The position numbers and the translations under genes are program-made. DNA of 32,276 nucleotides from an uncultured Pseudomonadota bacterium (lineage in GTDB: Bacteria > Myxococcota_A > UBA796 > JAFGLY01), in NCBI GenBank assembly GCA_937912125.1, contig CALDOK010000512.1, positions 1 to 32,276 on the forward strand. Reading direction: 5' to 3'. Below are positions 1-7,531 of the stretch, piece by piece. The notes beneath the pieces were generated by a model. The model was not told where the DNA came from and ran no database searches. It saw only the letters and a program-made list of their open reading frames with translations. The number at the start of each line of letters is the position of its first letter. Position 1 is the first letter of the stretch.

Positions 1-1617
1 CAGCGTGAGCGCGCGGGCTGGGGGGGGCTGGACCTCGGCGGGCGGCGGGCGCACCGGCATGGAACCCAGGGCGGCCGGGGCTGCGGGGGCCGCGTAGGGC
101 CAGGTGCCATCGCGCGCCAACCAAGCGGGTTGGCTCTCGGTGGGCGCGAGCCTGTTGGCGGCCAGCAGGCCGTACCAGCCCATGGGGTCTTCCTCGAGCA
201 CGCCGCGGTAGAGCGTGCGGGCCTGCTCGATCTCGCCCCGGGTCTCCGCTATCCGCGCCAGGTAGTACAGGGACCGGGTGGCCCGGGCCCCGTCTTGGCT
301 GCGGATCCGCTCGAGGCGGGCGGTGGCGTCGTCCAGGTCTCCTGCGCGCCAGGCGCAGAAGGCTCCGAACCAGGCCCCCTGTCGGCCCGCGCCGCCACCG
401 CGGGTGGCCACCTGGTCCCAGAGCGCCTGGGCCTTGGCGTGCTCTCCCGCCAACATCCACGCCCAGGCCAGGTCGTCGTGGGCGCCGCGCCAGCGCCAGT
501 GCCCGCTGTGGTCCTTCATGCCCCGCTCGCCCCAGGCGGCTGCCTCGGCCCACAGGCCGCCGCGGACCGCGGCCCGGTGGGCCATCCACGCGGTGTCAGG
601 GCTGCGGTTCGCCTCGTAGCGCTCAGCGAAGATCGCGACGAGGGAGGTGTAGTCCCGGGTGCGCCAGCCGAAGGTCTCCCGGTGCTCCTGGACCCAGGAC
701 GCTGCTTCGGGATCCGCCTGCAGCTCTTGCCACAGGCCCCGGGCCAGCCCGTACTCCCTGGCGCGCAGGGCCGAGAAGGCGCGGCGCATGCGATTGGAGC
801 GGTCATCGGGGATGGCGGTGTCCAGGCCCTGCTCCTGCAGCGCCGCCAGGCCCTCGAGCGCGCCGATGCGGGTGGTGGGGTAGCTGTAGTCCAGGGCCTT
901 GGCCTGCAGCTCGATCACGGCCTGGCGCTTGGAGCGGTTGGCGAGGGCCAGCGCCTGGCCCAGCTGGGCGATCTCGACGTCGGGTCCGTCCGGGTCGCGA
1001 TCGATGAACGCCTGGTAGGCGTCGTTGGCGGGCTGGTAGTAGCCGGCGCGGGTGAAGGCGTCGCCCTCGAGGAGCAGGCAGTCCTCGGCGTGGGCGCCGC
1101 TGGGCCAGCGCTCGCGGTAGGCGCCGCACTCGCGCCCAGCCACGGCATGGCGCCCTCTGCGGTAGTCCGCCTGCGCCTCGTACCAGGCCGACTCGGAGGC
1201 CAGCGCGCCACGGGCGGCGCGCACCTTGGTGAACTGGCTGCTGGCCAGGTTGTACTGGCCTTGCCGGAAGTGAAGCAGCCCCAGCATGAAGCGAGCTCCG
1301 TACCAGCGCCCGCTGGCGTTCCGGACCTGGAGCTCGGGGTGCTTGCCATCCAGCCAGTCCACCAGCACGCTGGTGGCGCCGACCACGTTGCCTTGCATCA
1401 GGCGCTCGTGGGCGAGATCGATGGGGTCGGTGGCGGGTGGGATCGGGGCGGTGGGCAGCCAGGCCGGGGCATGGGCGAGCCGGGCCCCGGCATCGACCTC
1501 CAGCGCAGCCTGGGCGGCTCGTGCGTCGCCCTGGACGGCCGCCAGAGAGGCGGCACCCATGAGCAGTAAGCCCGTCGCCAGGGCGAGGAGGCCGGGGCGA
1601 AGTGCAGGACCAGGCAC
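1..1617 (-). CDS. Lytic murein transglycosylase-like protein, N-terminal part (cut by left window edge)
   Basis: The frame is open for 539 codons and runs off the left edge without a stop. The GTG at 1617 lies 2 nt after the stop of the rhodanese-like gene and gives a good signal peptide (Arg, then a Leu/Ala-rich stretch ending near ASLAAVQGDA). An ATG at 1560 would cut that signal in half. The body is alpha-helical and TPR-like. Near residues 470-500 it has YYLARIAETRGEIEQART, followed by DPMGWYGLLAANRL. In Slt70-type enzymes this kind of segment ends the superhelical domain just before the catalytic domain. The catalytic Glu would lie outside the window, so the enzyme assignment rests on the N-terminal part only. 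It could instead be a non-enzymatic TPR protein. Likely periplasmic, acting on peptidoglycan. Confidence 0.6.
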   Translation of the reverse strand, partial: MPGPALRPGLLALATGLLLMGAASLAAVQGDARAAQAALEVDAGARLAHAPAWLPTAPIPPATDPIDLAHERLMQGNVVGATSVLVDWLDGKHPELQVRNASGRWYGARFMLGLLHFRQGQYNLASSQFTKVRAARGALASESAWYEAQADYRRGRHAVAGRECGAYRERWPSGAHAEDCLLLEGDAFTRAGYYQPANDAYQAFIDRDPDGPDVEIAQLGQALALANRSKRQAVIELQAKALDYSYPTTRIGALEGLAALQEQGLDTAIPDDRSNRMRRAFSALRAREYGLARGLWQELQADPEAASWVQEHRETFGWRTRDYTSLVAIFAERYEANRSPDTAWMAHRAAVRGGLWAEAAAWGERGMKDHSGHWRWRGAHDDLAWAWMLAGEHAKAQALWDQVATRGGGAGRQGAWFGAFCAWRAGDLDDATARLERIRSQDGARATRSLYYLARIAETRGEIEQARTLYRGVLEEDPMGWYGLLAANRLAPTESQPAWLARDGTWPYAAPAAPAALGSMPVRPPPAEVQPPPARALTL

Positions 1618-1619
1618 GA

Positions 1620-2138
1620 TCAGGCCTGCGGGTCCGGATCGACCTCGACGGTGTCGCCTCCTGCGGACCAGATCTCGAAGCCACCCTGCAGGCGGCGGGC
1701 GCCAGGCCAGCCGTGCTCCCTGAGCCAGACGGCCACCTCGGCGCTCTGCTGCTCGCCGTCGGCGTCGTAGACCGTGATGCGCTCGTCCTGGTCGGGCAGG
1801 TCGGCGCTGCGATCCTGGATGGAGGTTCCGGGCGCGGAGATGGCGCCTGGAATGTGGCCTCGAGCGAACTCGTCCGCCGGCCGCGTGTCGATGAAGAAGG
1901 GGGGGACGCCGGAGTGCAGCTGAGCCGAGGCCCACTCTTGGCTGATGTCTTCCTTGTGGTTGGGCCCCGGCGTCTCACCGCGCCCGGGCTGTAGCGGCGG
2001 CAGGCCAGCCATGGAGCCCCCGTCGGGCTGGTGGCTGGGCGGAGGGGCAGCGGCGGGAGGGGTCGTCACCGCGCCCTGGGAGCCCAGGACACGGGCGGCC
2101 AGGCGGCGCAGACGAGACCGGAGGCGGGGAGGGGCCAT
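1620..2138 (-). CDS. Rhodanese-like domain protein lacking the catalytic cysteine
   Basis: 172 aa. The first 60 residues are Arg-rich and then Pro/Ala/Gly-rich and look disordered. Residues about 66-165 form a rhodanese homology domain, with FFIDTRPADEFARGHIPGAI at 81-100 and an LQGGFEIWSAGG ending at 150-161. In active rhodaneses the loop after the ITVY-type strand begins with the sulfur-carrying Cys. Here it reads ITVYDADGEQQSAE, with Asp125 in that position (codon gac on the minus strand). Sulfurtransfer is therefore unlikely, and a binding or regulatory role is more plausible. I chose the ATG at 2138 because it follows the divergent gap to the Rieske gene. Upstream in-frame starts would run into that gene's coding sequence. 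It probably shares a transcript with the transglycosylase-like gene 2 nt downstream. Confidence 0.82.
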   Translation of the reverse strand: MAPPRLRSRLRRLAARVLGSQGAVTTPPAAAPPPSHQPDGGSMAGLPPLQPGRGETPGPNHKEDISQEWASAQLHSGVPPFFIDTRPADEFARGHIPGAISAPGTSIQDRSADLPDQDERITVYDADGEQQSAEVAVWLREHGWPGARRLQGGFEIWSAGGDTVEVDPDPQA

Positions 2139-2288
2139 GGTGCTTCGGGGAGCAGGGGTGGGTGGGACGGAAGCCTGCGCAGCATAGCGGATCGAGCCCG
2201 GACAGGCCCGCCGCCCTGGGGCCTGGGCGGGGCGCAGTTGGGGCCAGCGTGGTATCTCAGACCAGCACCCGCAGCTCGAGGTTGCTCG

Positions 2289-2765
2289 ATGCGCGTCCTT
2301 CGCTGGCTCCTGATCGGTCGAACCGATGGGCTGCGCGCCCGCGCCAGGCGACGGCTCCGGCAGGTGGCCCATCCGGGGCCCCGTGGGCCGGTGGCGCATG
2401 CGACGCCCGCTCATCCTGCGGGTGGCGTCACCAACGGCGCCCTCGACGCCGGTCGCGTCCCCGCTGGCTTCGAGGCGGTGCTTCGCCAGCGCGAGCTGCA
2501 GGAGGGCGCGCTGCGGGAGGTCTTCGTGGGCGGGCGCTCCGTGGCCCTCGCCCTGGTCGACGGGCAGGTCTACGCGATGGATGGAACCTGCCCCCACGCG
2601 GGGGGGCCGCTGGCCGAGGGTCTGCTGGATGGCACCACCCTTAGCTGCCCGATGCACGGCTGGTCCTTCGACGTGGTCACCGGCGAGTGCCATGTGAACC
2701 CCGAGGACAGAATCCGCATCTTGGCCGTTCGGGTCGTCGACGACGTGGTCTGTGTCGAGGCATGA
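2289..2765 (+). CDS. Rieske [2Fe-2S] ferredoxin-like protein
   Basis: 158 aa. Residues about 60-157 form a Rieske domain with both cluster motifs intact: CPHAG (Cys101, His103) and, 16 residues later, CPMHGW (Cys120, His123). The size and the ending around VRVVDDVVCVEA fit the NirD or bacterial ferredoxin type, not the larger oxygenase subunits. The first 55 residues are Arg/Pro/Ala-rich with no clear signal peptide, so it is probably cytoplasmic. The ATG at 2289 is preferred over earlier in-frame starts, which would extend it across the divergent promoter gap (2139-2288). The redox partner is not visible nearby. The FIST gene begins 35 nt downstream, so a shared transcript is possible but a functional link is unproven. 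Confidence 0.85.
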   Translation: MRVLRWLLIGRTDGLRARARRRLRQVAHPGPRGPVAHATPAHPAGGVTNGALDAGRVPAGFEAVLRQRELQEGALREVFVGGRSVALALVDGQVYAMDGTCPHAGGPLAEGLLDGTTLSCPMHGWSFDVVTGECHVNPEDRIRILAVRVVDDVVCVEA

Positions 2766-2800
2766 TCTATACTCGTGGGTAGCTGTCACACGAGGCTGGC

Positions 2801-3973
2801 GTGCCCCACAGAGTTCTCACCTCGTCCACCTTTGCCGTCGGAACGGCCTTCGACGGAGCGGCGGGCGAACTGGCGGCCAGCCTGGAGCGCTCGCTCAGCC
2901 CCTGCGCTCCCAACCTGGTGCTGTTCTTTGCCCATCCAAGGCACGACTTCGCCGCCTTGGCCTCCAGCATCCAGCAGCGTTTTCCTGACGCCATCAGCGC
3001 GGGCTGCACCACGATGGGGGAGATCGGGCCCGAGGGCTTGACCCAGGGCGCCGTGGTGGGGATCGGCCTGGGCCCCCCTTGCCGCGCCGCAGCGGTCATG
3101 GTTCCGGAGCTGTGCGCCTTCCGGTTCGAGGACGGCGCGCGCCTGGCCAGCGAGCTGAGGGCGCAGCTGGGGCTGGAACGCGGTGGCCTGGTGCCGGGCC
3201 GTCACGTGCTCGTGACGCTCACCGACGGGCTGAGCGGCATGGAGGAGATCCTGGTCGCCTCCCTGGGTGCCTCCCTGTCCATGGTGCCGCTGGTGGGCGG
3301 CAGCGCTGCGGACGCCGAGCGCTTCCAGCGCACCCACGTTTCCCTTGGAGGGCAGGCGCGGGTCGGCGCAGCGGTGGTGCTGCTGCTCGAGCCCTCGGTG
3401 CCGTTCCACGCCTTCCAGCTTCACCACTACCGTCCCACCAGCGGACGCGTGGTGGTCACCCGCGCCGAGCCCAAGCGGCGCCTGGTGATGCGCCTCAACG
3501 GGCGGCCCGCCGCGCATGTGCTCGCCGAGCTCTACGGCATCGGCTTGGACGAGCTGCGTCGCGGTGGGCTGGCAGAGCTCTCGCGCCACGGCCTTCAGTT
3601 CGGCTTCCACGTCGGGGACAGCTACTACATGCGCTCCGTCATGACGCTGCAGGGTGACGATCTGTTGCTGGGCGGGGCGGTGGAAGAAGGCGCGATCCTC
3701 ACGGTGATGCGCGCGGGCGACATCGTGCAGGCCACCCTCGATGGTGTCCTGGCCGCCGAGGGCGCGTTGGGGAGCGCCGCAGCCGTGATGCTGGCCTTCA
3801 GCTGCGGTGGGCGGCTGCTGGAGGCGCACACCAAGGGGGTGGTCGACCAGTTCCAGGCCGCGACCTGTCGGCTCCCCTGCGCGGGCTTCACCACCTACGG
3901 CGAGCAGTTTGGCCCCATGCAGGTCAACCACACGCTCACCGCGCTGATGCTCGGGGTGCCCCTTGGCCAGTGA
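2801..3973 (+). CDS. FIST-domain sensor protein (FIST_N and FIST_C)
   Basis: 390 aa from a GTG start, with a GAGG-like ribosome site just upstream. The FIST N-terminal domain is recognisable from NLVLFFAHPRHDF, SAGCTTMGEIGPEG and LTDGLSGMEEILVASLG through VPLVGGSAADAERF. The C-terminal domain carries VGDSYYMRSVMTLQGDDLLL and, near the end, CRLPCAGFTTYGEQFGPM. FIST domains are proposed to bind small ligands, possibly amino acids, and commonly accompany signalling domains. There is no signal peptide or membrane helix, so it should be cytosolic. Its stop lies close to the start of the histidine kinase, which suggests translational coupling and a shared pathway. The ligand cannot be read from the sequence. 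Confidence 0.88.
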   Translation: MPHRVLTSSTFAVGTAFDGAAGELAASLERSLSPCAPNLVLFFAHPRHDFAALASSIQQRFPDAISAGCTTMGEIGPEGLTQGAVVGIGLGPPCRAAAVMVPELCAFRFEDGARLASELRAQLGLERGGLVPGRHVLVTLTDGLSGMEEILVASLGASLSMVPLVGGSAADAERFQRTHVSLGGQARVGAAVVLLLEPSVPFHAFQLHHYRPTSGRVVVTRAEPKRRLVMRLNGRPAAHVLAELYGIGLDELRRGGLAELSRHGLQFGFHVGDSYYMRSVMTLQGDDLLLGGAVEEGAILTVMRAGDIVQATLDGVLAAEGALGSAAAVMLAFSCGGRLLEAHTKGVVDQFQAATCRLPCAGFTTYGEQFGPMQVNHTLTALMLGVPLGQ

Positions 3974-3992
3974 GCGCCCTGAGCTGGTCGCG

Positions 3993-5582
3993 ATGGGGGC
4001 GGAGCTCGAGGCCGCCAAGGAGACCATCGAGGTCCTGCTGAGGCGCTACGAGAGCGTCCAGGGCTTCTTCGACACCGATCGCTACGCGATGCACAAGGCC
4101 ATGGCCGCCCTCGAGAACAATGTCGAGGCCAGCACCCGCGCCCTGCGAGCCTCCGAGGCTCGGCTGCGCTCCATGTTCGATCACGGCCCCCACATGCTGG
4201 TCACTGTGGATCGAGCTGGGCTCATCGTGTCGGCCAACCGCAAGCTCGCCCGCATGGTGCATCGCCAGGCAGCGGATCTCGCCGGTCAGGCCCTGGCCAC
4301 CATCCTGGACGAGGCCTCCGCGGTGCTGCTCGCGGGTATGATCCAGCGGAACTTCGAGGGTGTCGTGGAGCGCCTGGTCACCCTCTCGACGGGCACCGAG
4401 GTGGCCCTGACCGCTGCGCCCCTGCCGGGCTTCGGCGGGGAGACCCAGCTGGTCTTGCGGGATCTCACCTGGCGCCGCTTGCTCGAAGAGGAGCTCCAGC
4501 ACGCCCGCCGCCTGGCCCTGCTGGGCCACCTGGCCGCGGTGGTGGGTCACGAGATCAACAACCCGTTGGCCGTGATGTTGGGCCGCATCGAGCTGATCCT
4601 GCAGTCCGACTTCGAGGACTGCGACCGTGTGCGGGAGCAGCTCGGCCGGGTGCTCGAGCACGGCCAGCGCATCGGGCGCATCGTCCAGGACCTGCAGGTG
4701 GTCGCCCGGCCACAGCCCGCGCGGCTACAGACCATCGCGGTGGTGGAGCTGCTGGACGAGGTCTGCGAACTGGCGGCGGACATCCTGGGGCGGGCGGTGA
4801 TGTGGGTCGACGTCACCCCGCCGCGCCTGCAGGTGCGGGCGGACGCCGACCAGCTGCGCCAGGCGGTGTTGAACCTCGTGTCCAACGCGGTGGAGCGCTG
4901 CCGTCGCACCGGCCGCATCGTGCTCAAGGCCGAGCCGGTCGACGAAGACGGGCTCTTGGCCGACACCGAGGGCGTCGTGATCTCGGTCCTCGACGAGGGG
5001 CCCCCTGTGCCCTCCGATCTGCTGGACGATCTGCTCGCGCCGTCAGCGGCCGGGTCCACCAAGCGGTCCGGCTATACCCTGGGGCTGGCCATTGCCCAGA
5101 ACGTAGCGTCCGAGCACGGGGGCGCCCTGGTGGCGGGCAACCGCCCCGAAGGCGGGGGCGTCATCTCGCTGATCCTGCCCAGCGGAGCCCTGGCCTCGGC
5201 TCCCGAGCAGTCTCCCGGCCAGCAGCCGGCGAGGGGGCTGGCGCTGCTGTGCGTCGATGACGATCCGTTGCTGGTGCCCATCCTCGAATCCATGCTCGAG
5301 GGCACCGGCTGCAGCTGGCAGCTGGCGCACTCGGGTGAAGATGCACTGGACATGCTGGATATCGGGAAGGTGGACGTCCTTCTCACGGGCATCCAGCTGC
5401 CTGGGATGAGCGGGATCGAGCTGCAGCACGCCGTAGCGCAGCGGGACCCGGTCCTGGGGAAGCGCACCATCTTGATCGGCGGCTCCATGCGCAGCACGCC
5501 AGCGGGGGTGCCCACACTCCCGCGCCCATTCTCCCGCCTGCAGCTGCTCAGGGCCGTGCAGGGAGTGATGACCGAGGGCTGA
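3993..5582 (+). CDS. Hybrid sensor histidine kinase (PAS-HisKA-HATPase) with degenerate C-terminal receiver
   Basis: 529 aa from the ATG at 3993. A TTG at 3963, overlapping the FIST stop, would add 10 residues. A short helical N-terminus (1-58) leads into a PAS domain (about 58-158). The HisKA H-box is VVGHEINNPLAVM with His186. The ATPase domain has the N-box LNLVSNAVE (Asn294, Asn298), a weakened G1 (DEGPPVP) and a G2 around YTLGLAIAQNVASEHGG. Residues 414-529 form a receiver. The acidic pocket DDD (422-424) is present, but the phospho-acceptor position reads VDVLLTGIQLPGMSG with Gly466 instead of Asp, and the conserved Lys is Arg511. Transfer to its own receiver is therefore unlikely. There are no membrane segments. 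It probably responds to the FIST protein and passes phosphate to a regulator encoded elsewhere. Confidence 0.9.
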   Translation: MGAELEAAKETIEVLLRRYESVQGFFDTDRYAMHKAMAALENNVEASTRALRASEARLRSMFDHGPHMLVTVDRAGLIVSANRKLARMVHRQAADLAGQALATILDEASAVLLAGMIQRNFEGVVERLVTLSTGTEVALTAAPLPGFGGETQLVLRDLTWRRLLEEELQHARRLALLGHLAAVVGHEINNPLAVMLGRIELILQSDFEDCDRVREQLGRVLEHGQRIGRIVQDLQVVARPQPARLQTIAVVELLDEVCELAADILGRAVMWVDVTPPRLQVRADADQLRQAVLNLVSNAVERCRRTGRIVLKAEPVDEDGLLADTEGVVISVLDEGPPVPSDLLDDLLAPSAAGSTKRSGYTLGLAIAQNVASEHGGALVAGNRPEGGGVISLILPSGALASAPEQSPGQQPARGLALLCVDDDPLLVPILESMLEGTGCSWQLAHSGEDALDMLDIGKVDVLLTGIQLPGMSGIELQHAVAQRDPVLGKRTILIGGSMRSTPAGVPTLPRPFSRLQLLRAVQGVMTEG

Positions 5583-5661
5583 GCCGCCGCCAGACGCAGC
5601 TACGCCCGACCGCCGCGGAGGCGATCAGCCACGGGGGGCCACGGACGGGTCCGAGTACTGG

Positions 5662-5898
5662 TTAGTACTTGGTGAGGTCGATGCCGACCTCGGTCGCGTA
5701 GCGATCCAAGCCCTTCTTGCGCATCGTGCGGAGCGCGCGGGTGGAGAGCTTGATGCGGATGAAGCGCTCGCCCTCGGCCCACCAGATGCGCCGCGTGTGC
5801 ACGTTGGGCAGCTGGCGCTTCTTGGTCTTGATGTTGGAGTGGGAGACCTTGTTGGCCACATTGGGGCGCTTGCCAGTGAAGATGCACGTGCGGGCCAT
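5662..5898 (-). CDS. rpmB: 50S ribosomal protein L28
   Basis: 78 aa, the usual size of bacterial L28. It opens with MARTCIFTGKRPNVANKVSH, continues KTKKRQLPNVHTRRIWW and ends in a basic helix followed by GIDLTKY, all typical of the family. It lacks the CxxC pairs of zinc-binding L28 variants. The ATG at 5898 has a GAGAGG ribosome site 6 nt upstream, and the longer open frame above it is not needed. L28 is a structural protein of the large subunit, needed for late assembly. It stands alone here, without the rpmG (L33) partner often found beside it. Confidence 0.96.
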   Translation of the reverse strand: MARTCIFTGKRPNVANKVSHSNIKTKKRQLPNVHTRRIWWAEGERFIRIKLSTRALRTMRKKGLDRYATEVGIDLTKY

Positions 5899-6007
5899 GG
5901 GATACCTCTCGAGGTCTTGGTACAGGTCAGCGCAATGAATGGCGACCCGTTCGGCCGCGCTGGGTAGCACGCCAAGCGCGCGGGGGCAAGGCGGCGGTGC
6001 GCCCAGC

Positions 6008-6187
6008 CTAGATGGTGTCGTCGATGACCACCACGCCCCGCGCCGGGGGTTCGGGCTGATCGGAGGCGGACGGCGAGGGCTCTTCCGGCTCGGGGCGCAG
6101 CGGGATCTCGACCCGGAGCGGCTCGCGGGCGGACTCCTGCCCATGTCGCTGCTGGCGGATGCGTTCGATGATGAAGGCATCGAGCAT
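6008..6187 (-). CDS. Small hypothetical protein beginning MLDAFIIERIR
   Basis: 59 aa. It begins with a short hydrophobic/basic helix (MLDAFIIERIRQQRHGQE), has a Pro/Glu/Ser-rich middle, and ends RGVVVIDDTI. There is no signal peptide, membrane helix or catalytic motif. The ATG at 6187 has GGAG 6 nt upstream and a good promoter further up (6220-6247). A longer reading from TTG at 6247 would start inside the -35 box of that promoter, so I reject it. I suspect this short protein is conserved in related bacteria because its two ends look patterned, but I cannot name a family. It lies between the DUF2520 gene and rpmB. Confidence 0.6.
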   Translation of the reverse strand: MLDAFIIERIRQQRHGQESAREPLRVEIPLRPEPEEPSPSASDQPEPPARGVVVIDDTI

Positions 6188-6219
6188 GGGGTGCTCCAGG
6201 TCCGTGCTCTCCAAGGTGG

Positions 6220-6247
6220 AGTATACCACCGGAAGGCCGGGCGGCAA
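6220..6247 (-). promoter_or_regulatory. Sigma-70-type promoter for the 59-aa protein
   Basis: On the minus strand the sequence reads TTGCCG (6247-6242), a 16-nt spacer, then TATACT (6225-6220). This is close to consensus and stands out in such GC-rich DNA. Transcription would start about 25 nt before the ATG at 6187. The rpmB gene downstream could be read from the same promoter. Confidence 0.6.
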
Positions 6248-6306
6248 GTCCTCGATGATCCCGTACTGATCGGTATTCCGAGGCCGGTGACGGGAAGCTC
6301 GCGGCG

Positions 6307-7017
6307 CTATCCGCGGGAGCGCGCCCGATCGGTGAGGGCGGCGTACAGGGGAAGCAGCTCGGGGTGGGTGGCGGCCAGGGCGTCGAGATGGGCCTGGATC
6401 GTGGCCTGATCGCCGCGGGCCGCCGGGCCGGTGATGGCCGCTTCGGGCCCGTGCTCCCCCGCGTTTTGGATGCTCGTTCGGACGAGGGGCAGCAGGAGGG
6501 AGATGGGGTCATCCTGCTCGCTGATCCCCGCGCTGGCGAGCAGCCGGGCGGCCTCGGCCAGCAGCACCGTGGGGAAGTTCCCCGCCAGCACGCAGGCTGC
6601 GTGGTACAGCCGCCGGTCGCCGGGCACCAGGAAGGGGCGCATGCCCAGATCTTCCGCCAGGGTGGTGGCCACCTGGATCGCTCGCGGATCGCCGGCCACG
6701 GCTGCCGGTACGCCCTGGAGGGGAGGAGAGTTCAGCTCCGGACCCGGGAAGGTCTGGAGCGGGTGCAGGCTCCCTGCGGGTCGATGGGGACGCAGGACCC
6801 GGTGGTCCAAGCCGCCGCTGGTGTGCAGGACCACAGGCCCGGGCTCGAGCCACGCGGCCAGATCGGCCACCGCGTCGTCGCTGACGGTGATCAGGCAGAC
6901 CTGCGCCTGTGGTTGCGGATCACCCCGTCGCCAGGGCGTCACCCGGTGTCCGGCCCCCTCCAGCAGGGGGGCGAGGGTGCGGGCCAGGCGGCCCATGCCC
7001 AGCAGCGCGAGGTGCAC
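6307..7017 (-). CDS. Rossmann-like / DUF2520 domain protein
   Basis: 236 aa. The N-terminus is a dinucleotide-binding fold with LLGMGRLARTLAPLLEGAGH, where the Gly-rich loop follows the first strand. Next come VCLITVSDDAVADLA and LHTSGGLDHRVL, then SLHPLQTF. The second half is the helical DUF2520 domain, with YHAACVLAGNFPTVLLAEA near residues 140-158. This architecture resembles ketopantoate- and pyrroline-carboxylate-reductase-like proteins and is often found near pantothenate genes, none of which are here. An NAD(P)-dependent reductase role is likely but the substrate is unknown. The ATG at 7017 is divergent from rbfA across a 154-nt gap. Confidence 0.85.
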   Translation of the reverse strand: MHLALLGMGRLARTLAPLLEGAGHRVTPWRRGDPQPQAQVCLITVSDDAVADLAAWLEPGPVVLHTSGGLDHRVLRPHRPAGSLHPLQTFPGPELNSPPLQGVPAAVAGDPRAIQVATTLAEDLGMRPFLVPGDRRLYHAACVLAGNFPTVLLAEAARLLASAGISEQDDPISLLLPLVRTSIQNAGEHGPEAAITGPAARGDQATIQAHLDALAATHPELLPLYAALTDRARSRG

Positions 7018-7101
7018 GGCGCCTCCGGTGTGGTGTCCCTAGCCCGGTATCGCGGCGCTGCTGGCGCAGCGAGCCGGGGCTACCGCTGGCGGTGAGCGTG
7101 G

Positions 7102-7130
7102 TTGACATGCTTCGAGGTGCGTCGTTAGGT
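7102..7130 (+). promoter_or_regulatory. Possible rbfA promoter (perfect -35, poor -10)
   Basis: TTGACA at 7102-7107 is a perfect -35 box in the gap between the divergent DUF2520 and rbfA genes. The best-placed -10 candidate, TTAGGT at 7125-7130 after a 17-nt spacer, matches poorly. Activator-dependent use or a non-standard -10 would be needed. Confidence 0.35.
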
Positions 7131-7171
7131 GCGGCGAGCCCGCCCTGCACAAGGCGCGGGCGGAGGTAGGC

Positions 7172-7531
7172 ATGGCTCACAAGCGCCCCGATCGCATCGC
7201 CGGGCAGGTGCACAACGAGCTCTCTCGAATGCTGCGCGAAGATGTGTCCGATCCACGGATCGGGCAGGTCTCGATCACCGATGTGCAGGTCACCCCGGAT
7301 CTCAAGCGGGCCATGATCCGGGTGCTGCCCTTGGGCGGCGAAGGAGATCGGGGCCAGGTGCTCGAGGGGCTCGCGGCAGCCGCTGGCTACCTGCGCGGCC
7401 GTGTGGGTCGGAACCTGGGGCTGCGCCACGCGCCCATTCTGATCTTCGAGCTGGACGTACACCTCGAGAAGGCCGTGCGCATGACCGACATACTCAACCG
7501 CCTGGTCATCGGTGAAGGAGGCGAGGAATGA
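7172..7531 (+). CDS. rbfA: 30S ribosome-binding factor RbfA
   Basis: 119 aa, normal for the family. Family features are the N-terminal RIAGQVHNELSRMLREDVSDPRIG, the central VSITDVQVTPDLKRAMIRV, and the C-terminal LGLRHAPILIFELD followed by ILNRL. RbfA is a KH-fold cytoplasmic factor that binds the 30S subunit and helps mature the 5' end of 16S rRNA. Its stop overlaps the truB start by 4 nt (ATGA, 7528-7531), so the two are translationally coupled. The usual upstream neighbours nusA and infB are absent here. A DUF2520 gene in the opposite direction takes their place. Confidence 0.95.
   Translation: MAHKRPDRIAGQVHNELSRMLREDVSDPRIGQVSITDVQVTPDLKRAMIRVLPLGGEGDRGQVLEGLAAAAGYLRGRVGRNLGLRHAPILIFELDVHLEKAVRMTDILNRLVIGEGGEE

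Noticed and set aside
130..1569. 479-codon plus-strand frame at the left edge
   Set aside because: It is a shadow of the minus-strand transglycosylase-like gene, whose frame has a signal peptide and family-like helices. The plus-strand product is Gly/Val/Pro low complexity.
5654..5669. Inverted repeat AGTACT-N4-AGTACT across the rpmB stop as a terminator
   Set aside because: The stem is only 6 bp, each half is itself palindromic, and no T-run follows in the direction of rpmB transcription.
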